Source: Gammaproteobacteria bacterium (lineage in GTDB: Bacteria > Pseudomonadota > Gammaproteobacteria > Pseudomonadales > Azotimanducaceae). Taken from it: a stretch of DNA of 64,000 nucleotides. The translations under genes were made by a program, and so were the position numbers. The stretch covers positions 205,894 to 269,893 of the forward strand of contig JAUIAV010000005.1 of NCBI GenBank assembly GCA_030425195.1, given 5' to 3'. This document shows, piece after piece, positions 28,692 to 38,297 of the stretch (positions are counted from its first letter, which is position 1; each line of letters begins with the position of its first letter). The notes under the pieces were generated by a model, which was not told where the DNA came from, searched no databases, and was given only the letters and a program-made list of their open reading frames with translations.

Positions 28692-30854
28692 ATGACCACC
28701 ACCGAACCCTCGAGAATCATCCGGGTCGCCGTGCCCGTGCCTCTGCACCGGGAATTCGACTATTCAGTACCGGAAGGGCAGCCTCTGCCCGTGATCGGCG
28801 CCCGGGTGGCCGTGCCGTTCTCCGGACGGAAGCTGGTCGGACTGGTGGTGGCTCTGAATCCGCCGGATGCGCACGACAGGGTCCGACCGATCGGGGCGCT
28901 GCTGGACGCTGAGAACGTGCTTGGCGGGGAGATCCTCGGTCTGGGTCGCTGGCTGTCCAGTTACTACCAGCACCCCCTTGGCGAGGTGCTCACCACCCTG
29001 CTCCCCGGCGCCGCCCGCCGGCCGGTGCCGCTGAAGATCCGCCGCCCCGAATCCTGGGAGCTGGCCGCTGCGGAACCGGATCTGGCCCGCGCACCGCGTC
29101 AGAAAGCGCTGTACGAGCTGATCAGGACGAGCGGTGGCGCGCTGCGCGCCGAAGACATCCGCGCCGCCGGCTTCGAACGGACTCATATCCGCGGCCTGGC
29201 GGCCAAGGGCTTCATCCGTAAGTCCGAAAACGGTGCTCCGGCCCGGGCAGCAGCCCCGGCAGAGGTGGCGTTGCCGGTTCTCAATGCCGAGCAGGCGGCC
29301 GCCCTCGAGGTGCTCGAAGCGGGTCGGGGGTTTCATCCGGTGCTGCTGGACGGGATCACCGGCAGCGGCAAAACCGAGGTGTATCTGCGTTTCATCGCCC
29401 GGGTGCTCGATGCCGGGCGCCAGGTGCTGGTCCTGGTCCCGGAAATCGCCCTGACCCCTCAGACCCTGGCCCGGTTCGAAGCCAGATTCGGCGCTGCCGC
29501 CGTGATGCACTCCAATCTCACGGACACCGCGCGCCTGCAGGTGTGGCTGAAGGTCCGCAGCGGGGAAGCACGGATCCTCATCGGCACCCGCTCCGCCGTG
29601 CTCACCCCGTTTGCCGATCTCGGCCTGATCGTGGTCGACGAAGAGCACGACGCCTCCTTCAAGCAGACCGACGGGCTGCGCTACTCGGCGCGGGATCTGG
29701 CGGTGAAGCGGGCGCGGGATCTCGACATCCCGCTGATTCTCGGCAGCGCGACCCCTTCCTTCGAATCTCTGCACAACGCGCTCGTCGGCCGCTACCGGCA
29801 CGTGCTCCTCACCGAGCGCGCCGGCGGCGCCAGTCTGCCCGGATTCCAGCTGATCGACATCCGCGGCCACGCCCTCGAGGGCGGGCTCTCGGAGGATCTG
29901 ATCCGTGCCATCGGCACCCACCTGGAGGCAGGCGGACAGGCTCTCGTGTTCCTGAACCGCCGCGGGTTTGCGCCGTCCATGGTCTGCGGTCACTGCCGGT
30001 GGCAGGCCCGCTGCCCCGGATGCGACTGGCCCATGACCATGCACCAGCGGCCGCCGGCGCTCATCTGCCACCACTGCGGCCGCCGCCAGGGACTGCCGGA
30101 ATCCTGTCCCGACTGCGGCCAGAACGCGCTGATCGCCGTCGGCAGCGGCACGCAGCGATGCGAGGACGTGCTCGGCGAACGTTTCCCCGACGTCCCCGTG
30201 TACCGGATCGACCGGGACACCACCCGCAGTCAGCGGCGCCTCGAAGCCCAGCTCAAAGCCATCGGCAACGGTCAGCCGGCAATCCTCGTGGGTACTCAGA
30301 TGCTGGCCAAAGGTCACCACTTCCCCGATGTCACTCTGGTTGCGGTGATCAATGCGGATGGCGGTTTCATGAGCCCGGACTTCCGCGCTCCGGAACGTAC
30401 CGCCCAGCTGATCGTGCAGGTCGCCGGCCGGGCAGGCCGGGCGGAGCGCGCGGGTACGGTTATCATTCAGACCTACCAGCCGGACAGTCCGCTGCTGACC
30501 ACGCTGATCGGGGACGGTTACCGGGCCTTTGCCCGGCAGGAGCTCGAGACCCGGGCCGCGGCCGAGCTGCCGCCGCATACACCCATGGCGCTCCTGCGGG
30601 CGGAAGCCGTTCAGGGGGAAGACGCCCGACGCTGGCTGGAAGCGCTCGCCCGCCATCTCGGTCCCGGGCTGTCCGTCTACGGGCCCGCACCCGCGCTCAT
30701 GCCCAGGGTCGCGGACCGGCTCCGCTTTCAGCTCATGATCACGGCCCCGAGCCGGCGCCTGCTGCACCAGGCGCTCCTGCCGCTGAAACAGGTGGAAGAC
30801 GTGCCCCGGGGCGTCCGCTGGTCCCTGGATGTGGACCCTTACGACACCTACTGA
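28692..30854 (+). CDS. priA: primosomal protein N' (replication restart helicase PriA)
   Basis: A 720-residue PriA, the 3'-5' DNA helicase that reloads the replisome at stalled forks. An N-terminal 3'-BD domain ([16 protein letters not shown]) and winged helix come first. Walker A is [11 protein letters not shown] (about residue 220) and the Walker B-like box is VVDEEHD. The zinc region carries paired cysteines between about 437 and 475 ([25 protein letters not shown]), and motifs V/VI appear as [14 protein letters not shown] and [11 protein letters not shown]. argS, its usual neighbour in Pseudomonas, is absent. A SPOR gene follows after 49 bp. Confidence 0.97.
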   Translation: MTTTEPSRIIRVAVPVPLHREFDYSVPEGQPLPVIGARVAVPFSGRKLVGLVVALNPPDAHDRVRPIGALLDAENVLGGEILGLGRWLSSYYQHPLGEVLTTLLPGAARRPVPLKIRRPESWELAAAEPDLARAPRQKALYELIRTSGGALRAEDIRAAGFERTHIRGLAAKGFIRKSENGAPARAAAPAEVALPVLNAEQAAALEVLEAGRGFHPVLLDGITGSGKTEVYLRFIARVLDAGRQVLVLVPEIALTPQTLARFEARFGAAAVMHSNLTDTARLQVWLKVRSGEARILIGTRSAVLTPFADLGLIVVDEEHDASFKQTDGLRYSARDLAVKRARDLDIPLILGSATPSFESLHNALVGRYRHVLLTERAGGASLPGFQLIDIRGHALEGGLSEDLIRAIGTHLEAGGQALVFLNRRGFAPSMVCGHCRWQARCPGCDWPMTMHQRPPALICHHCGRRQGLPESCPDCGQNALIAVGSGTQRCEDVLGERFPDVPVYRIDRDTTRSQRRLEAQLKAIGNGQPAILVGTQMLAKGHHFPDVTLVAVINADGGFMSPDFRAPERTAQLIVQVAGRAGRAERAGTVIIQTYQPDSPLLTTLIGDGYRAFARQELETRAAAELPPHTPMALLRAEAVQGEDARRWLEALARHLGPGLSVYGPAPALMPRVADRLRFQLMITAPSRRLLHQALLPLKQVEDVPRGVRWSLDVDPYDTY

Positions 30855-30903
30855 TCGCAGATAGGGATGTCAGCTCCGCCACTCTGACCTATCATTGCGC
30901 GCC

Positions 30904-31491
30904 ATGACCCGGGACTACGCAAGCCGCTCCGCCGGCCGCAACCAGACACGACGCGGCGGCAGTCCCAGAGGCACGCCCCGGCGGCGCGCGTCGAACCGCC
31001 GGAAAACCTCCCAGCCACGCGGTATCTGGAGCGCACCCAGCTTCTCCGCGGGCGCCGTGTTCGGCGCCGCCCTGGTGCTGCTTCTGAGCCAGGCACCGAC
31101 CCTGTTCGAGGACACCGTCTCCGTGGCCCGGGGGGGTCCGGTGACGGTTCCGGACGCCATCGAGTTCGAGTTTCCCGAGCTCCTGGAAAACGGCACGGTG
31201 GAAGTGGAGCCGAACGCCTACGAGGCCCGCTTCCCCAGCGAGAATCCCGACGGGACAGGACCCGAATATCAGATTCAGGCCATCTCGGTGAAGACGGCGG
31301 ACGATGCCTCCCGCATCACCCGCGAGCTGCTCGCCATGGGTCTGCCAGCCCGCTCGGAGCGGGTGGATCTCAAGAGCGGGTCCTGGTACCGGATCATGGT
31401 GGGTCCGTACAACTCCAGGCGGGAAGCCGAGCGGGTGATCAATCGGCTGGCCGAGCGGAACATGGTCCCGGAAATCCGCACCCGGAGCTGA
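30904..31491 (+). CDS. SPOR domain-containing (FtsN-like) protein
   Basis: 195 residues from the ATG at 30904. A strongly basic cytoplasmic tail (many Arg, residues 1-40) is followed by one membrane helix (about 46-62, FSAGAVFGAALVLLLS), a periplasmic linker and a C-terminal SPOR domain (about 118-195: YQIQAISVKTADDASRI, WYRIMVGPYNSRREAERVIN). The architecture and position between priA and hslV match the FtsN-like division protein of Pseudomonas-type genomes. SPOR domains bind septal glycan; a divisome role is inferred. Confidence 0.85.
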   Translation: MTRDYASRSAGRNQTRRGGSPRGTPRRRASNRRKTSQPRGIWSAPSFSAGAVFGAALVLLLSQAPTLFEDTVSVARGGPVTVPDAIEFEFPELLENGTVEVEPNAYEARFPSENPDGTGPEYQIQAISVKTADDASRITRELLAMGLPARSERVDLKSGSWYRIMVGPYNSRREAERVINRLAERNMVPEIRTRS

Positions 31492-31554
31492 CCGTCCACG
31501 AACACCGGCATTCTTACGCTCGATCGGCTCACCCTGCTTTCCATCCAGGGCGCA

Positions 31555-31582
31555 TTGAAAAGCCCCAGGCCCGCCCCCACTA
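31555..31582 (+). promoter_or_regulatory. candidate sigma-32 (heat-shock) promoter of hslVU
   Basis: TTGAAA (31555-31560) and CCCCACTA (31575-31582) are 14 bp apart, close to the RpoH consensus CTTGAAA-N(13-17)-CCCCATNT. The -10-like box is about 30 bp upstream of the hslV start, as expected for a heat-shock protease operon. Confidence 0.5.
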
Positions 31583-31612
31583 TCTCCTATCGGACATCAA
31601 TCAGGAGCTCGC

Positions 31613-32155
31613 GTGGTAGAACAGTTCCACGGCACCACCATCGTCTGCGCCAGGACGGACAAGCAGGTCGCCCTCGGCGGCGACGGGCAGGTCACCCTTG
31701 GTCAGACCATCATGAAAGGTAATGCCAGGAAGGTGCGCAGGCTGCTCGACGATTCGGTGCTGGCCGGATTCGCCGGTGGCACCGCCGATGCGTTCACGCT
31801 GTTCGAGCGGTTCGAAGCCGCACTCGAAAAATACTCCGGCAACCTGGTCCGGGCGGCCGTGGAGCTGGCCAAGGACTGGCGGTCCGACCGGGCCCTGCGC
31901 CGTCTCGAGGCCATGCTGCTGGTCGCCGACAGGGAAGCATCGCTGCTCATCAGCGGCACGGGCGACGTCATCGAGCCGGAAACCGGCGTGATCGCCATCG
32001 GTTCCGGCGGTCCCTTCGCCCAGGCTGCGGCTCGCGCGCTCGAAGAGAACACCGAGATCTCCGCCGCCGAGATGGTGGAGAAGTCGCTCACCATCGCCGC
32101 CGATATCTGCGTGTACACCAATCATCAGCGGACCATCGAGGTGCTGGATCTATGA
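31613..32155 (+). CDS. hslV: ATP-dependent protease subunit HslV
   Basis: A 180-residue proteasome-like protease subunit of HslUV (ClpQY). The start is a GTG preceded by AGGAG. A seven-residue leader (MVEQFHG) precedes the catalytic Thr8 in TTIVCAR, so the leader must be removed; similar short leaders occur in Xanthomonas-type HslV. Conserved [19 protein letters not shown] and the glycine-rich [16 protein letters not shown] are present. It forms a double hexamer capped by HslU. The stop overlaps hslU by 4 bp. Confidence 0.96.
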   Translation: MVEQFHGTTIVCARTDKQVALGGDGQVTLGQTIMKGNARKVRRLLDDSVLAGFAGGTADAFTLFERFEAALEKYSGNLVRAAVELAKDWRSDRALRRLEAMLLVADREASLLISGTGDVIEPETGVIAIGSGGPFAQAAARALEENTEISAAEMVEKSLTIAADICVYTNHQRTIEVLDL

Positions 32156-33501
32156 GCGTGATGACCCCGAGAGAAATCGTTCACGAGCTGGACCGGCACA
32201 TCATCGGCCAGGACGACGCCAAGCGCGCCGTGGCCATCGCGCTCAGAAACCGCTGGCGACGCATGCAGCTCTCCGAGGAGATGCGCGACGAGATCACACC
32301 GAAGAACATCCTCATGATCGGGCCCACGGGCGTGGGCAAGACGGAGATCGCCCGGCGGCTGGCGAAGCTGGCCAGCGCCCCGTTCATCAAGGTGGAAGCC
32401 ACCAAGTTCACCGAGGTGGGCTACGTGGGCAAGGAAGTGGAATCGATCATCCGCGATCTGGCGGACGCGGCGGTAAAAATGCTGCGCGAGAGCCAGATTC
32501 AGCAGGTGCAGCACCGGGCCGACGACGTGGCCGAGGAACGTATTCTCGATGCGCTGCTGCCGGCGCCCCGATCCGTGGGCTTCGGCGCGGACGGTGGCCA
32601 GGATGCGGACGCCGGCGGCGCGGACAACGCCACCCGACAGGTCTTCCGCAAGAAGCTCCGCGAGGGCGAGCTCGACGACAAGGAAATCGATATCGAGATC
32701 GACACCACACCCATTGGTGTGGAAATCATGGCGCCGCCCGGCATGGAGGAGATGACCAGTCAGCTCCAGAACATGTTCTCGAGCCTCGGCCAGGGCAAGA
32801 AGAAGTCGGCCCGGCTGAAGGTGAAGGACGCGTTGAAGAAAATCCGCGAGGAGGAAGCCGCGCGGCTGGTGAACGAGGACGAGATCAAGGCGGGCGCCAT
32901 CGAGGCCGTGGAGCAGACGGGCATCGTCTTCATCGACGAGCTGGACAAGGTGGCCAAGCGCAGTGAGGGAGTCGGCGCAGACGTCTCCCGGGAAGGCGTG
33001 CAGCGGGACCTGCTGCCGCTCATCGAAGGCTGCACCGTCTCCACGAAATACGGCATGGTGAAGACGGACCACATCCTCTTCATCGCCTCCGGTGCCTTCC
33101 ACCTGTCCAAGCCCTCGGACCTGATCCCCGAGCTCCAGGGCCGGCTGCCGATCCGGGTGGAACTCTCGGCGCTGACGCCCGAGGACTTCAAGCGCATTCT
33201 CACGGAGCCGAACGCCTCGCTCACGGAGCAGTATCAGGCGCTGCTGGAGACCGAAGGCGTGAACCTCACGTTTACCGACGAGGGTCTGGCCCGGATTGCC
33301 GAGCTCGCCTGGCAGGTGAACGAGGGCACCGAGAACATCGGCGCCCGGCGTCTGCACACCCTGATGGAGCGCCTGCTGGAAGAAATCTCCTTCCAGGCGA
33401 CCGAGCACGGCGGCCAGAGCATCGAGGTGGATGCGGATTATGTGGACGTCCACCTGGCGGCCCTGGTCCGGAATCAGGACCTGTCCCGCTATATTCTCTG
33501 A
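32152..33501 (+). CDS. hslU: HslUV ATPase subunit HslU
   Basis: A 449-residue AAA+ unfoldase. The N-terminus [21 protein letters not shown] is typical, with Walker [15 protein letters not shown] (about 60-73), [17 protein letters not shown] with the GYVG pore loop, an intermediate I domain (about 110-240), Walker B FIDELDKV (about 261-268) and sensor/C-terminal helices, ending RYIL, the tail that docks into HslV. Starts within the hslV stop (ATGA). Length is normal. Confidence 0.98.
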   Translation: MSVMTPREIVHELDRHIIGQDDAKRAVAIALRNRWRRMQLSEEMRDEITPKNILMIGPTGVGKTEIARRLAKLASAPFIKVEATKFTEVGYVGKEVESIIRDLADAAVKMLRESQIQQVQHRADDVAEERILDALLPAPRSVGFGADGGQDADAGGADNATRQVFRKKLREGELDDKEIDIEIDTTPIGVEIMAPPGMEEMTSQLQNMFSSLGQGKKKSARLKVKDALKKIREEEAARLVNEDEIKAGAIEAVEQTGIVFIDELDKVAKRSEGVGADVSREGVQRDLLPLIEGCTVSTKYGMVKTDHILFIASGAFHLSKPSDLIPELQGRLPIRVELSALTPEDFKRILTEPNASLTEQYQALLETEGVNLTFTDEGLARIAELAWQVNEGTENIGARRLHTLMERLLEEISFQATEHGGQSIEVDADYVDVHLAALVRNQDLSRYIL

Positions 33502-33528
33502 TTTCCCGGAACGGAATCTCTGACGGAC

Positions 33529-33915
33529 ATGCAGCTGCCCACGAAGATCAACTATCACACGCGATCGAAGCGGCTCGACCTGCAGTGGGAAAACGAAGTC
33601 TGCTCACTGCCGGCGGAACTGCTCCGGGTCTACTCCCCGTCCGCCGAGGTGCGCGGGCACTCTGACAGCGAGCGGGTCCTGCAGACCGGTAAGAAGCATG
33701 TGGGTATCAGGGGTCTGGAACCCGTGGGTAACTATGCCATCCGCATCGTCTTCGACGACGGCCATGACTCCGGCATCTACGGCTGGGACTATCTGAGGGA
33801 TCTGAATGCCAATCAGGATCAGTACTGGCAGGCATATCTGGCGGAGCTGAAGGCGGCGAACGCTTCCAGACTGCCTGCCATTCCTGTCGGACATTTCACA
33901 CCGCCGAAGCCTTAA
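33529..33915 (+). CDS. DUF971 (gamma-butyrobetaine hydroxylase-like N-terminal) protein
   Basis: A 128-residue single DUF971 domain. Signatures are RLDLQWENEVCSLPAELLR near the start and VGNYAIRIVFDDGHDSGIYGWDYLRDL in the middle. The family is found alone next to hslVU in many gammaproteobacteria and is suggested to act in Fe-S or redox metabolism, but the role is not fixed. It starts 27 bp after hslU and probably belongs to the same transcript. Confidence 0.85.
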   Translation: MQLPTKINYHTRSKRLDLQWENEVCSLPAELLRVYSPSAEVRGHSDSERVLQTGKKHVGIRGLEPVGNYAIRIVFDDGHDSGIYGWDYLRDLNANQDQYWQAYLAELKAANASRLPAIPVGHFTPPKP

Positions 33916-34000
33916 CGGGCAGGATCCTGCAGCGGCACCGTCTGGAGCCCCACCCCCGCCCGGCGTAAAATCACCGTTTTCCCCGCTGTCCGGATTCACC

Positions 34001-34735
34001 ATGACAGACGTCGATTTCGGCTACCGAAAAGTCGCTCCCGAGGAGAAGACCCGCCTGGTCAGGGGGGTATTCGAGAGCGTGGCCGAAAACTACGACCTGA
34101 TGAACGATCTGATGTCGTTCGGCACCCACCGCGTTCTCAAGCGGGTCACCCTGGAGCTGTCCGGCGTGCGCGCCGGCGACCGTGTGCTCGATCTCGCCGG
34201 GGGCACCGGCGATCTGGCCGCGCTGTTCGCGCCGGTGGTGGGAGATACCGGGTGCGTGGTCCTCACGGACATCAATGGCGAGATGATGCGCGTGGGCCGG
34301 GACCGGCTCCTGGACAGAGGGCTCACCCAGGTGTCCTTCTGCCAGGCGGACGGCGAACGTCTGCCATTCGCCGACGGTACGTTCGACTGCATCACCATCG
34401 GCTTCGGCCTCAGAAATTTCACGGACAAGATCGCCGCGCTCGCGGAGTTCAACCGGGTGCTCCGGCCCGGCGCTCCGCTTCTGGTGCTCGAATTCTCCAA
34501 GCCTCAGAACCCGATCATCGACGCCGGCTACAAGGCCTTTCAGTCGCTCTGGCCTGGAATGGGCCGGCTGCTCGCCGGCGATGCGGACAGCTATCAGTAC
34601 CTGGTGGAGTCCATCGACATGCACCCGTCCCAGGAAGCCCTGAAGCTGATGATGGAGGACGCCGGTTTCGAGCCGGTGGAGTATCACAATTTCTTCTCCG
34701 GCGTTGCCGCCATCCATCGCGGCGTGAAGCCATGA
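34001..34735 (+). CDS. ubiE: ubiquinone/menaquinone biosynthesis C-methyltransferase UbiE
   Basis: A 244-residue class I SAM-dependent methyltransferase that C-methylates the benzoquinol ring in ubiquinone synthesis. Motifs: FGYRKV near the start, VFESVAENYDLMNDLMSFGTHR, SAM motif I VLDLAGGTGDLA, FPFADGTFD-like region at LPFADGTFDCITIGFGLRN, and LEFSKPQNP. The stop overlaps ubiJ (ATGA), so UbiE, UbiJ and UbiB are co-expressed. A TAAAAT -10-like box at 33966 precedes it. Confidence 0.97.
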   Translation: MTDVDFGYRKVAPEEKTRLVRGVFESVAENYDLMNDLMSFGTHRVLKRVTLELSGVRAGDRVLDLAGGTGDLAALFAPVVGDTGCVVLTDINGEMMRVGRDRLLDRGLTQVSFCQADGERLPFADGTFDCITIGFGLRNFTDKIAALAEFNRVLRPGAPLLVLEFSKPQNPIIDAGYKAFQSLWPGMGRLLAGDADSYQYLVESIDMHPSQEALKLMMEDAGFEPVEYHNFFSGVAAIHRGVKP

Positions 34736-35370
34736 CCCTGCCGCCCACCCCGCTCGAGGAGGGGCTGGCGCGTCTTCTCGGCGAGCTCACGAGCCAGACC
34801 CTGAAGCTGGACCCGGCCAGCCATCCCCGGCTCGAAGCGCTCGCAGGCACCCGGATCCGCTTCGATCTGCTGCCGCCGGCCCTGCCCGGCGTGCCGTCGC
34901 CCGGGCCACGACCGATGCTGCTCACCGTACATCCGGATGGGCTCGATCTGCGCCCGGACGACGGTCAGCAGGCACACGCCGTGGTCCGCGGCACGCTGCC
35001 GGAGATCGCCGCGGGCGTTTTCGGCGGGCCCGCGGGCAGCGGGAAGGGGCTGCGCATCGAGGGCGACGAAGCGGCCCTTCAGTCCGTTTCCGCCCTGTTC
35101 CGGGATCTTGAGCCGGATCTGGCCGGACCCCTGTCCGGCCTGCTCGGCCGGGAAGCGGCGGACAACCTGCTGGGCGCCGCTGAAGCCGGTCTCGCGTTTC
35201 TCCGTTCCGCCGCCGAAAGTGTGGGCGCTGGTCTCCGCCAGGAAGCCCGCAGCGCCTGGGTGAGTGAGGACAGTTTCAACGCGCTGCTGGAACGCAGCGA
35301 AGATCTCAGCCTGCGGGTGGACCGGCTGGCGGCGCGCGTGCGTCTGGCGGAGCAGCGTGAGCAGCGCTGA
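34732..35370 (+). CDS. ubiJ: ubiquinone biosynthesis accessory factor UbiJ
   Basis: A 212-residue SCP2 lipid-binding domain protein. The start MTLPPTPLEEGLARLLG overlaps the ubiE stop. The middle (TVHPDGLDLRPDD, VVRGTLPEIAAGVF, RIEGDEAALQSVSALFRDLEPD) fits the SCP2 fold, and the C-terminus is a helical/coiled segment with LLERSEDLSLRVDRLAARV. UbiJ holds hydrophobic ubiquinone intermediates for the cytosolic Ubi complex. The position between ubiE and ubiB is diagnostic. Confidence 0.92.
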   Translation: MTLPPTPLEEGLARLLGELTSQTLKLDPASHPRLEALAGTRIRFDLLPPALPGVPSPGPRPMLLTVHPDGLDLRPDDGQQAHAVVRGTLPEIAAGVFGGPAGSGKGLRIEGDEAALQSVSALFRDLEPDLAGPLSGLLGREAADNLLGAAEAGLAFLRSAAESVGAGLRQEARSAWVSEDSFNALLERSEDLSLRVDRLAARVRLAEQREQR

Positions 35371-37042
35371 CCGACCGGGACAGAAGCCGGCGTCCGGCCG
35401 CGGCCTGCGCTCGCTCACCATTCTGCGCACCGTCGTCCGCTACCGGCTGGACACCCTGGTGGCACCCTACGCCCCGGAACGGCTGCGCTGGCTGTTCCGG
35501 ATCTCGCCTCTGAATCTGGTTCCCCAGGGCAGCCGCTCCCGGGGAGAACGCCTGAAGCTCGCGCTTTCCGAGCTCGGACCCGTCTTCATCAAGTTCGGAC
35601 AGCTGCTCTCCACCCGCCGCGATCTGATTCCGCTGGACATCGCCGACGAGCTGGCGGAGCTGCAGGACGCGGTACCGCCGTTTCCGGGCCACACGGCCAG
35701 ATCACTGGTGGCGGATGCACTCGAGCGGGAATTCGATTCCGTGTTCTCGAGCTTCCAGGATGCACCCATGGCCTCCGCTTCCATCGCCCAGGTGCATCCC
35801 GCCACCCTCACGAGCGGCGAGAACGTGGTGGTGAAGGTGGTCCGCCCGGACATCGAGTCCGTCATCGCCGCCGATCTTGCGCTGCTGACCGGGCTCGCCC
35901 GCTGGCTCGACGAAAACGTGGACATCTTCCGTCCGCTGCATCTGCCGGACATCGTCGCCGACTACCGGACCACCATCTTCGACGAGCTCGACATGCGTAA
36001 GGAGGCCGCCAACACCGAGCGCCTGCGGGAAAACTTCGCCGGTTCCGAGCTGCTCTATGTCCCGCGCGTGCACCACGCTCTGTCCCGGACCAACGTGCTC
36101 GTCCTGGAACGGATCTACGGTATCCCCATCTCGGACATGGCAACGCTCAGAAGCCGCGGCACAGACATGAAAAAGCTGGCGGAACGCGGTGTGGAGACCT
36201 TCTTCACCCAGGTGTTCGAGCACAACTTCTTCCACGCCGACATGCACCCGGGCAACATCTTCGTGAACGTGGACGATCCGGCGGATCCGTCCTACATCGC
36301 CATCGACTGCGCCATCATCGGCCGGCTCTCCCGGGAAGATCAGGACTATCTGGCGAAAAACCTGCTCGCCTTCTTCAACCGGGACTACGCCCAGGTGGCC
36401 CGGCTGCATCTGGAATCCGGCTGGATTCCTGAAGAGACGGATCCCGACGCCTTCGAGCAGGTGATCCGGGAAGTCTGCGAGCCCATCTTCGCCAAGCCTC
36501 TGAACGAGATCTCCTTCGGCCACTTCCTGGTGCAGCTGTTCCAGGCAGCCCGCGAGTTCAACATGGAAGTACAGCCGCAGCTGGTGCTGCTGCAGAAAAC
36601 CCTGCTCTACATCGAGGGCCTCGGCCGGGAGCTGTATCCGCAGCTCGACCTGTGGGAGACAGCCAAGCCTTTCATGGAGGAATGGATGGTGGAGCATGTG
36701 GGGCCCGCCGCCGCGCTGCGTGAAGTGGCCGCCCATGCCGGAGAGCTGCTCGAGCGGCTGCCCGAGCTCCCCGCCGCCATTCTCACCGCCGAAACCCGGC
36801 TCAAGTCACTGGAGCGCAACCTGAGAAACCAGACCCGGGAGCTGAAGCGCCTGGAGGAGCGGGTCGCCCGCGGCGCGAAAGGGCGCATCCTGACCCGGGT
36901 GTCCGGCGCATCGCTGCTGGCTCTCGCCGGGCTGCTGTTGTTCAATCCGCTCTCCGAAGCCCTGACGGGCGGCGCCGGTATCTCGGCGAGCGCCGGGGTC
37001 GCAAGCGCCCTGCTCGGTTCCCTGCTGCTGTTGCGGGCCTGA
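35357..37042 (+). CDS. ubiB: ubiquinone biosynthesis ATPase/kinase-like protein UbiB
   Basis: About 561 residues from the GTG at 35357, which lies 14 bp inside ubiJ. Atypical-kinase (ADCK/UbiB) motifs are visible: KxGQ-like FIKFGQLLSTRRDL, an Ala-rich loop PMASASIAQVH in place of the glycine loop, VVVKVVRP, the HADMHPGN catalytic loop and IAIDCAIIGRL. Two transmembrane helices close the protein (ASLLALAGLLLF, and the last 25 residues). Required for ubiquinone production; probably extracts lipid intermediates from the membrane. Confidence 0.96.
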   Translation: MSSADRPGQKPASGRGLRSLTILRTVVRYRLDTLVAPYAPERLRWLFRISPLNLVPQGSRSRGERLKLALSELGPVFIKFGQLLSTRRDLIPLDIADELAELQDAVPPFPGHTARSLVADALEREFDSVFSSFQDAPMASASIAQVHPATLTSGENVVVKVVRPDIESVIAADLALLTGLARWLDENVDIFRPLHLPDIVADYRTTIFDELDMRKEAANTERLRENFAGSELLYVPRVHHALSRTNVLVLERIYGIPISDMATLRSRGTDMKKLAERGVETFFTQVFEHNFFHADMHPGNIFVNVDDPADPSYIAIDCAIIGRLSREDQDYLAKNLLAFFNRDYAQVARLHLESGWIPEETDPDAFEQVIREVCEPIFAKPLNEISFGHFLVQLFQAAREFNMEVQPQLVLLQKTLLYIEGLGRELYPQLDLWETAKPFMEEWMVEHVGPAAALREVAAHAGELLERLPELPAAILTAETRLKSLERNLRNQTRELKRLEERVARGAKGRILTRVSGASLLALAGLLLFNPLSEALTGGAGISASAGVASALLGSLLLLRA

Positions 37043-37090
37043 GCGGCCCGGCCGGTGGACCAACCCGGGCAAACGAACCAGGTACCAGAC

Positions 37091-37411
37091 ATGACCGTAC
37101 TCGACGCTCTCAACGACACGCTGGCCGAACGCCGGAAAGCGGATCCGGAAACGTCCTATGTGGCGAGCCTTCATGCCGCCGGGCTGAACCGGATCCTGGA
37201 GAAGGTGGGTGAGGAAGCCACGGAAGTCATCATCGCCGCCAAGGACGCGGCAGCCGGAGGCGATCGGAACGAACTGGTCAAAGAGGTTGCCGACCTCTGG
37301 TTTCACTGCCTGGTCATGCTCAACGAGCTCGACCTCGATCATACTTCGGTTCTGAAAGAGCTGGAGCGCCGTTTCGGTGTGTCCGGGCACCAGGAGAAAG
37401 CGGGCCGCTGA
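37091..37411 (+). CDS. hisE: phosphoribosyl-ATP pyrophosphatase
   Basis: A 106-residue stand-alone HisE, step two of histidine synthesis. The MazG-like helical fold is clear: [35 protein letters not shown] with metal-binding EExxE, and [19 protein letters not shown] with ExxD. The ATG at 37091 was chosen because the conserved protein begins there; a GTG 36 bp upstream is in frame. hisI, which normally precedes it in this order, is absent between ubiB and hisE. Confidence 0.95.
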   Translation: MTVLDALNDTLAERRKADPETSYVASLHAAGLNRILEKVGEEATEVIIAAKDAAAGGDRNELVKEVADLWFHCLVMLNELDLDHTSVLKELERRFGVSGHQEKAGR

Positions 37412-37462
37412 GCCGGCGGCCGTAAACGCGACCGGCATCCAACCCGCCCTGCGGGAAAGGCC

Positions 37463-37468
37463 TATAAT
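37463..37468 (+). promoter_or_regulatory. consensus -10 box upstream of tatABC
   Basis: A perfect TATAAT lies 27 bp before the tatA start codon. No good -35 is seen at the expected distance (37440-37445). It suggests that tatABC has its own promoter in addition to read-through from hisE. Confidence 0.5.
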
Positions 37469-37494
37469 GGGCCCACTAACTTGGAGAAAACCCC

Positions 37495-37743
37495 ATGTTT
37501 TCAGGATTTGGTCTCACGGAGCTTCTGGTCATCCTGGCCATCGTGCTCCTGATTTTCGGACCGAAGCGTCTGAAGAGCCTCGGCTCCGATCTCGGCAGTG
37601 CCATCAAGGGCTTCCGCACGGCGGTGAGCGATGACGAGAACAAGCCGGCCGCCGCCGATGCCCAGGAAGAGAAGGTGATCGAAGGCGAGGTGAACAAACC
37701 GCAATCGACCACCTCGGAAACCAAGCAAAACAGCAATGCTTGA
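37495..37743 (+). CDS. tatA: Sec-independent protein translocase subunit TatA
   Basis: An 82-residue TatA. A short periplasmic start leads into the membrane helix ([16 protein letters not shown]), then the [10 protein letters not shown] hinge and an amphipathic helix ([18 protein letters not shown]), followed by a charged, disordered tail. TatA forms the size-adjustable pore that passes folded twin-arginine proteins, such as the product of 2182-3576. An SD (GGAG) is 9 bp upstream. It overlaps tatB by 8 bp. Confidence 0.97.
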   Translation: MFSGFGLTELLVILAIVLLIFGPKRLKSLGSDLGSAIKGFRTAVSDDENKPAAADAQEEKVIEGEVNKPQSTTSETKQNSNA

Positions 37744-38293
37744 GATCGGTTTTCCGGAGCTGATTCTGATCGCCATCGTTGGCCTTCTGGTCATCGGCCC
37801 GGAACGACTGCCCGAAACCCTGCGCACGCTGGGCCTCTGGATGGGCCGCATGCGCCGCTCCTTCACGCAGGTGAAAGCCGAGATCGAAAAAGAGATCGGC
37901 ATGGATGAGGTAAAGCGCCAGCTTCACAACGAAGCCATCATGGAAGAGATGAAGCGGATCGAGGCGGAGGTGAAGCAGACGGCCGATACCGCCCGCAGCA
38001 GCCTGAATTCCGGCATCGAGCAGGCAGCGCCGCCCACTCCCAGCATCGATCCCGGGGTGCACGAGGAAGTTTCCGATCTCATCTCCGCCCAGGACGGCGG
38101 ACACAGCCGGCGCCCCGAAGCAGAGACGGACGATCGCGATCACACGGACGCCGGCGCTGAGGACGATCGGGACCACACGGACGCCGGCGCCGACGACCGG
38201 GATCACACGGATGCGGGGACTCAGGAGAACCTTCCCCACATCGATACAGCCGATCCGGATCCGGACAAGCCCCGTCGCGTAACCAGCGGCTGA
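37736..38293 (+). CDS. tatB: Sec-independent protein translocase subunit TatB
   Basis: A 185-residue TatB. The membrane helix with conserved Glu8 ([21 protein letters not shown]) and the amphipathic helix [19 protein letters not shown] are clear. TatB with TatC binds signal peptides before TatA assembles. The C-terminal tail is unusual: three copies of DDRDHTDAG(A/T) between about residues 132 and 162, encoded by 30-bp direct repeats. This tail is outside the conserved functional part. Confidence 0.95.
   Translation: MLEIGFPELILIAIVGLLVIGPERLPETLRTLGLWMGRMRRSFTQVKAEIEKEIGMDEVKRQLHNEAIMEEMKRIEAEVKQTADTARSSLNSGIEQAAPPTPSIDPGVHEEVSDLISAQDGGHSRRPEAETDDRDHTDAGAEDDRDHTDAGADDRDHTDAGTQENLPHIDTADPDPDKPRRVTSG
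38129..38221. repeat. in-frame 30-bp tandem repeat in the TatB tail
   Basis: Three 30-bp copies (38129-38158, 38162-38191, 38192-38221) with one Glu codon between copies 1 and 2 encode DDRDHTDAG(A/T). Third-position differences between copies (for example GAT/GAC, GCC/GCG) show that the amino-acid repeat has been kept for some time. Confidence 0.9.
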
Positions 38294-38297
38294 GCGG

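Noticed and set aside
28764..30767. A 667-codon minus-strand frame opposite priA, and similar long frames opposite typA (41015-43117), mrcA (25321-26610) and ntrC (48332-49816)
   Set aside because: All mirror conserved genes and have no ribosome site or recognisable motif; long antisense frames are normal in high-GC DNA.
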